A DNA stretch of 64,000 bases, from assembly GCF_004801315.1 (NCBI RefSeq), contig NZ_SSNW01000006.1:1-64000 (forward strand), in the 5' to 3' direction. Source of the DNA: Deinococcus sp. Arct2-2 (GTDB lineage: Bacteria > Deinococcota > Deinococci > Deinococcales > Deinococcaceae). Below the pieces are notes generated by a model. It had not been told where the DNA came from, searched no databases, and worked only from the letters and a program-made list of their open reading frames with translations. Within the stretch, counting starts at the first letter, position 1, and the number at the start of each line of letters is the position of its first letter. Made by a program: the position numbers and the translations under genes. This document shows positions 58,529 to 64,000 of this stretch, in pieces.

Positions 58529-59452
58529 CTTCCACCGTTATCCGCACCGCTCCCGCCAGACTTTGCCCCGGCAGGAGCGTTTTCATGTCCGTGCCACCGA
58601 TGCCCTGCGCTGCTAAATTAAAGGCGTCGGTGGCGTGCGACACGGGTTCTAGGGCAAGGCTGCCATCTGGGGCGGTGAACACCACCAAATGGGAGAACAC
58701 GTTGTCGGCGGTGAGAATCAGGGCGCTGTGGGGGCTACTTTCAGGCGACCAATCTAGGCGAGCAATGCCATCCCACGAGGTATACACGCGGTCTAGGGTT
58801 CGCGTGCCAACGGCGGTGGGCGTGCGGAAATCCTCGGCAGGCTGCACGGGCCTCGCGCCGCTGGTGGGCAAATTGCGCTCGTCGGTGTCGTAGGTCAGCG
58901 CGGCGTCAAAGGTCAGCAGCGGCTCTAGGCCGTCCTGAGTGCGGGCAAAATAGGGATGCAACCCCATGCCAGCGGGCATTTCCGACGCAGCAACCGGGCG
59001 TGAATCCACGTTGGTCAGGGTCACACTGATATCCAGATGCGGCCCGTGCAAGCGGTATTCCATGCGCCCGGTAAAAGCCCAAGGCCAGTTCAGATCAGCT
59101 ACGTCCCGGCTGTCGAAGTCGCAGATCAGGTGGGAATCGCTGGCCCGCGTCACCGTCCACGGGCGATTTCTGACGTCGCCGTGCTGAGACAAGCCGTCTT
59201 TGGTATTGGGCCGCAGTTGCACCGTTTCGCCGCCGAATTCAAAGCGGGCATCCCGAATCCGGTTGCTGTAGGGGAGCAGCGCAAAGCATGCGCTCTGGCT
59301 GCTGGTCTGCACAGCTTCCAGTGCTACCCGGCGCATCACCGGGCGGCCCGACGCGGCACGCAAATTCAGGATGCTGGCCCCCACCTCTGGCAGGATTTCC
59401 AGCGTCAGGGCGGGGCTGGAGATGCTCTGGACTTGCCAATTGGCGGGGGCGC

Positions 59453-59456
<4 letters not shown>
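58518..59456 (-). CDS. Aldose 1-epimerase family protein
   Basis: A 312-residue galactose mutarotase-like protein. The family pattern LLPYSNRIRDARFEFGGETV, then HGDVRNRPWTV, GMGLHPYFAR (catalytic His region) and a C-terminal AIS-like GALRI block is visible. Its GTG start overlaps the rlmB stop (GTGA). Substrate unknown. Confidence 0.85.
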
Positions 59457-60173
<717 letters not shown>

Positions 60174-60214
60174 GGGGCAGTTTAAGGCACGCGGCGTTGG
60201 GTGCTGAGCTTGTG

Positions 60215-60322
60215 GGCGAACCCCCCAGTCTGCTGCGCAGCCAGCCCCCCTCAAGGGGAGAGCAAAAGCTTTTAGTCCCCACCTCTAAGGGGGGGCGTTG
60301 CAAAGCAACGGGGGGGTTCGCC
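60215..60322. repeat. Dispersed palindromic repeat, family A (copy 2)
   Basis: Ends GGCGAACCCCCC and GGGGGGTTCGCC form a 12-bp inverted pair. The core CAGTCTGCTGCGCAGCCAGC and the arms GGGGCGTTGCAAAGCAACGG match copy 1. Confidence 0.8.
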
Positions 60323-60383
60323 TATAAGCTCAACCCCACATCCCCCACCCTTTGTCCCGCCCACCCCGGCCTAGAATGCAGGC

Positions 60384-61183
<800 letters not shown>

Positions 61184-61187
<4 letters not shown>

Positions 61188-61840
61188 GTCCTGAGTCTCG
61201 CGGCCTGTTCATCACCTTCGAGGGGCCGGAAGGGGCGGGCAAAACCACCCAGATTGCGCAGCTGGTAGAGCAATTACAGGCGGCTGGCGTGGCCCACATC
61301 GTGACCCGCGAACCGGGCGGCACACCGCTGGGTACGCGGATTCGGCAGGTGGTGTTGCTGGAGCCTGACCTGCAAGTCGATCCCCTCCCCGAATTCCTGT
61401 TGTATTCGGCCAGTCGTGCCCAACTGGTGGGCCAAGTGATCCGGCCTGCGCTGGAGCGGGGGGAAGTGGTGGTGTGTGACCGTTACGCCGATTCCAGTCT
61501 GGCCTATCAGGGCGCGGGGCGAGGGTTGGATGCGGGGTTGCTGACCCAAATTATGCAAGCGGCAACGGGCGGCCTGCAACCCGACCTGACGTTTCTGCTC
61601 GATCTCGACCCCGCTGTCGGGCTGGCCCGCGCTGCTACACGTGGCGAACCTGACCGCTTGGAACGCGCCGACCTAGGGTTTCACCAACGGGTACGGGCAG
61701 GGTTTTTGGCACTGGCCCAGCAGGAACCCCAGCGGTTTCGCGTACTGGACGGCACACAGTCTCCGGATAAATTGGCAGTGCAAATTTGGGCAGTCGTGGA
61801 GAACAAGTTGGGGATGAGGCAGGCCCAAGCGCACGCTTAA
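61184..61840 (+). CDS. tmk: Thymidylate kinase
   Basis: Tmk (218 aa) phosphorylates dTMP. P-loop FEGPEGAGKTT at residues 12-22, DRYADSSLAYQGAGRGL and the LID Arg are clear. GTG start overlapping the Nif3-like gene. With thyX in the same window it supports dTTP synthesis. Confidence 0.95.
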
Positions 61841-61938
61841 AGCCGCAGCAGGCCAGCCTTCCAAGCGTTCAATCGGGTCAGAGTGCAGATGGTTCGTCTA
61901 CCGCGCTCTTTCCGCTTGCGACTGAGAAAGCGCTGGAC

Positions 61939-62793
61939 TTATCGTCCTACCGCTCCCCGCCCAGTCACGCCTGTTTCAATCTTCAATCCCGGCACCTTGA
62001 CTTCAAACATCGTGGGCCAGCGTTTGCCCGTCAGCAGCAGCGTGCCCCGCTCTGGAATGAAGGCGATGCCGTTGGGCACGTCGTCGAAGGTCAGGGGTTT
62101 TCCGGTGCGGGCGGCTGCGGTGCTGGCCTCGCGGGTCAGGTTCGACACGTCTATCCATGCGGTGACCTTGCCCGTAGCCGGGTCTATTTTGGCGATTCGG
62201 TCTGTGAGCCACACGTTGGCATAGACACTGCCCTGCACGTATTCCAACTCGTTCAGGTTGCGCACGGGTTGGCCCTGATCGGTCACAGTCACGCTGCGTT
62301 TGATGGCAAAGGTTTTGGGATCGCGCCACACCAGCACTGGACTCCCGCTGCTCATGATCAGGTACTTGCCGTCGTTAGCCAGGCCCCAGCCCTCACCCGT
62401 GTAGCGGTAGCGGCCCGTCTCGCGCAGAGTTTGGGCGTCGAAGGCGAAGGCCACGCCGCTTTGCCAAGTGATGTGGTAAGCCACGCTGCCCAGCACGGTA
62501 GAGCCTTCGCCAAACGCCTGCGCCAGCGGCGTCGCTACGCTGGCTTGTACGCGGCCCGTTTTCAGGTCTACTCGGCGCACACCCGATTCTCCCACCTGCC
62601 CGGTGCTTTCCAGCAGCACCCCGCCGCCCAGATACTGAAGTCCCTGTGTAAAGGCCGCCCGGTCATGCGGGAAACGGGCCGCCACCACCGGAGTCAGAAC
62701 GGGGGTGCGGGAGGTGGTCAAGGCCGGGACAGCCCGCGCAATAGAGGCCAAACCGGACAGGCAGGCAAGGGAAAGGAGAAGGCGAGAGCGCAC
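61939..62793 (-). CDS. Glutaminyl-peptide cyclotransferase (plant/bacterial type)
   Basis: A 284-residue secreted protein with a signal peptide (RLLLSLACLSGLASIARA). The beta-propeller motifs FTQGLQYLGGGVLLESTGQV and NELEYVQGSVYANVWLTDRI match PF05096-type cyclotransferases that form pyroglutamate. GTG start with TACGAT ending six bases before it. Confidence 0.85.
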   Translation of the reverse strand: MRSRLLLSLACLSGLASIARAVPALTTSRTPVLTPVVAARFPHDRAAFTQGLQYLGGGVLLESTGQVGESGVRRVDLKTGRVQASVATPLAQAFGEGSTVLGSVAYHITWQSGVAFAFDAQTLRETGRYRYTGEGWGLANDGKYLIMSSGSPVLVWRDPKTFAIKRSVTVTDQGQPVRNLNELEYVQGSVYANVWLTDRIAKIDPATGKVTAWIDVSNLTREASTAAARTGKPLTFDDVPNGIAFIPERGTLLLTGKRWPTMFEVKVPGLKIETGVTGRGAVGR

Positions 62794-62888
62794 GCTTCTA
62801 TCGTAGGGCGCGGCTGGCCTTCTCCGGGGCGGTTGTCCACTTTATGCGGACTTTAGATAGGGGTATGAAATGGGGGTGCGGGGAGCGG

Positions 62889-63311
62889 TTATTCGGTACG
62901 GACTTCGGCCACGCCTGTATTCACGAACGCCGCCGAATCGTAGTAAGTGCGGAAGGCGCTGACTTCACCCTCGTCAATCTCGATGATGCTGACGCCCCGG
63001 TAGGCCAAATCCGCGCCGCCCTTCAGTTGTCCGGTGGCTTCCCATTCCATCAGGCCCGTGCCGCTGGCTTCTAGATGATGATTGAACTCGCTGCGAATCC
63101 GCTCGAAGTTGGACAGATAAGCCGTCCAGAACTCGCGTGCGCCGTCTTGCCCCGTCCACGTCTGGGTCGTCAGATTCTTTAGGCTGGAGCCGTCGGCAAA
63201 GAGGGCCACCAACGGCTCTACGTCGCCCGTTTGTTCAATCGTCTGAAGCGCCTGCATAAACTGCTCGGTCAGGGTGCTGGCTTGGGTTTGGGCAGAGTCG
63301 GCTTGGGTCAT
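62889..63311 (-). CDS. NTF2-like/SnoaL-type protein
   Basis: A 140-residue NTF2-like alpha+beta barrel, probably SnoaL type (TIEQTGDVEPLVALFADGSS and REFWTAYLSNFERIRSEFNH). No catalytic residues can be named. No clear ribosome binding site or hexamer is seen before the ATG. Confidence 0.78.
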   Translation of the reverse strand: MTQADSAQTQASTLTEQFMQALQTIEQTGDVEPLVALFADGSSLKNLTTQTWTGQDGAREFWTAYLSNFERIRSEFNHHLEASGTGLMEWEATGQLKGGADLAYRGVSIIEIDEGEVSAFRTYYDSAAFVNTGVAEVRTE

Positions 63312-63465
63312 GCCCTAGCCCAACACGCCCGCGCGGGCCAAAGCGTGGGGCATCCCCCAGAATGGAGGAGCCATAAAGTCTCGCTCAAGTGTGGCTCAAC
63401 TTTGGCTGAATGGCGTGTAATTGATCTCGGCAGGACTGAGCAAGGAACTTATAATCTACGATTCC

Positions 63466-63574
63466 GGGCGAACCCCCCCGTTGCTTTGCAACGCCCCCCC
63501 TTAGAGGGGAGGACTAGACAGCTTTTGCGCTCCCCTCAAGAGGGGCCGTCTGCACAGCGGACTGGGGGTTCACC
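63466..63574. repeat. Dispersed palindromic repeat, family A (copy 3, inverted)
   Basis: The unit begins GGGCGAACCCCCCCG and ends CTGGGGGTTCACC. GTTGCTTTGCAACG comes first and CCGTCTGCACAGCGGACTGG last, so it is in the opposite orientation to copies 1 and 2. Confidence 0.8.
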
Positions 63575-63597
63575 TACCATCGCAACCTCCCTGCCCG

Positions 63598-64000
63598 CTA
63601 GATCACCCCTGCCCAAGCCTGTGCCGCCGTGTCCCGAACCGTTTCATGGGGGTCGGCCAGCAGGGGAGAGAGAAGGTCGGCGTCTCCCCACCTTCCCAGT
63701 GCCCATGCTGCGGCTTCGCGTACTTCCCACACCGGGTCTTGGCTTCCGGCCAGCAGCAGCGGGCGGCCCTGTTCGCGGCCCTCATGCTCGGTGGGCAGGT
63801 TGCCCAGCACGGTCAAGGCATTGCGGGCCATGCCTTTGCGGCGGGGGCGCAGCAGGGCAGTTCCGGCCCATTCGCGCTCAAACTGCCGCTCGCTGACGCC
63901 AAAAAACCGAGTCAAATCGGGGTAGGCCAACCGCGCCTCTGGTTCCAGCAGCCGCGCCAGTGGGCCAGCTTTGGCGCTCCAAGGGCACACTTCACTACAT
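63598..64000 (-). CDS. queG: Epoxyqueuosine reductase QueG, C-terminal part (partial)
   Basis: The frame is open at the window edge. It begins CSEVCPWSAKAGPLARLLEP, the end of a ferredoxin-type CxxxCP motif typical of QueG, and continues with QFEREWAGTALLRPRRKGMA and a C-terminal HEAT-like repeat (VREAAAWALGRWGDADLLSP). QueG reduces epoxyqueuosine in tRNA. The N-terminal catalytic half lies outside. Confidence 0.85.
   Translation of the reverse strand, partial: CSEVCPWSAKAGPLARLLEPEARLAYPDLTRFFGVSERQFEREWAGTALLRPRRKGMARNALTVLGNLPTEHEGREQGRPLLLAGSQDPVWEVREAAAWALGRWGDADLLSPLLADPHETVRDTAAQAWAGVI

Noticed and set aside
61786..62856. 356-codon plus-strand frame
   Set aside because: Antisense to the glutamine cyclotransferase gene, which has a signal peptide and propeller motifs.

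Overview
The window is high-GC bacterial chromosome, and I read it as Deinococcus, species not determined. Three things support this. The ribosomal proteins read like those of Deinococcus-Thermus. The S10-spc-alpha gene order is kept. Many non-ribosomal genes have a promoter -10 hexamer of the form TANNNT ending 5-7 bases before the start codon with no ribosome binding site, which is the leaderless architecture reported for Deinococcus. These identifications come from reading the sequence; no database search was run.

Layout. 1-11,000: the 3' end of tuf, then a nearly uninterrupted plus-strand ribosomal protein cluster (S10, L3, L4, L23, L2, S19, L22, S3, L16, L29, S17, L14, L24, L5, S14, S8, L6, L18, S5, L30, L15) and secY, closed by a terminator. 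11,000-17,300: adk, an M20/RocB-like metallohydrolase that interrupts the usual order, then infA, L36, S13, S11, S4, rpoA, L17 and a strong terminator. 17,300-38,200: housekeeping and metabolic genes in short units, including a methyltransferase, thioredoxin, NYN-domain protein, plsX, MscS channel, FtsH, MazG-like, YfiT/DinB, Nudix, Era, a TetR/SDR divergent pair, ribF with a Nudix gene, dGTPase, tRNA-Ile(GAT), lipA and lipB.

38,460-43,050 is the accessory part. It holds an IS630-type element with a -1 frameshift cassette, a secreted protein and acpS, an IS5-type element, a single-chain fusion of an MNT nucleotidyltransferase with a HEPN domain (normally a two-gene toxin-antitoxin pair), and an orphan protein. 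43,050-64,000: an aldo/keto reductase-Rid-uronate dehydrogenase operon, a 934-residue surface-type protein with two DUF937-like domains and Ig-like repeats, KptA next to a cysteine-free sirtuin, a DUF512 radical SAM protein, MscL, DinB, PlsC-like, ThyX, an EVE-domain protein, a PadR operon, an HtrA-type protease, RlmB, Nif3, Tmk, a glutamine cyclotransferase and the C-terminus of QueG at the window edge.

Intergenic regions carry several families of dispersed palindromic repeats of about 100-235 bp and a short GTGAGTGG-type repeat. One IS5 copy has inserted into the latter. Several gene ends have long, near-perfect hairpins without a U tract.
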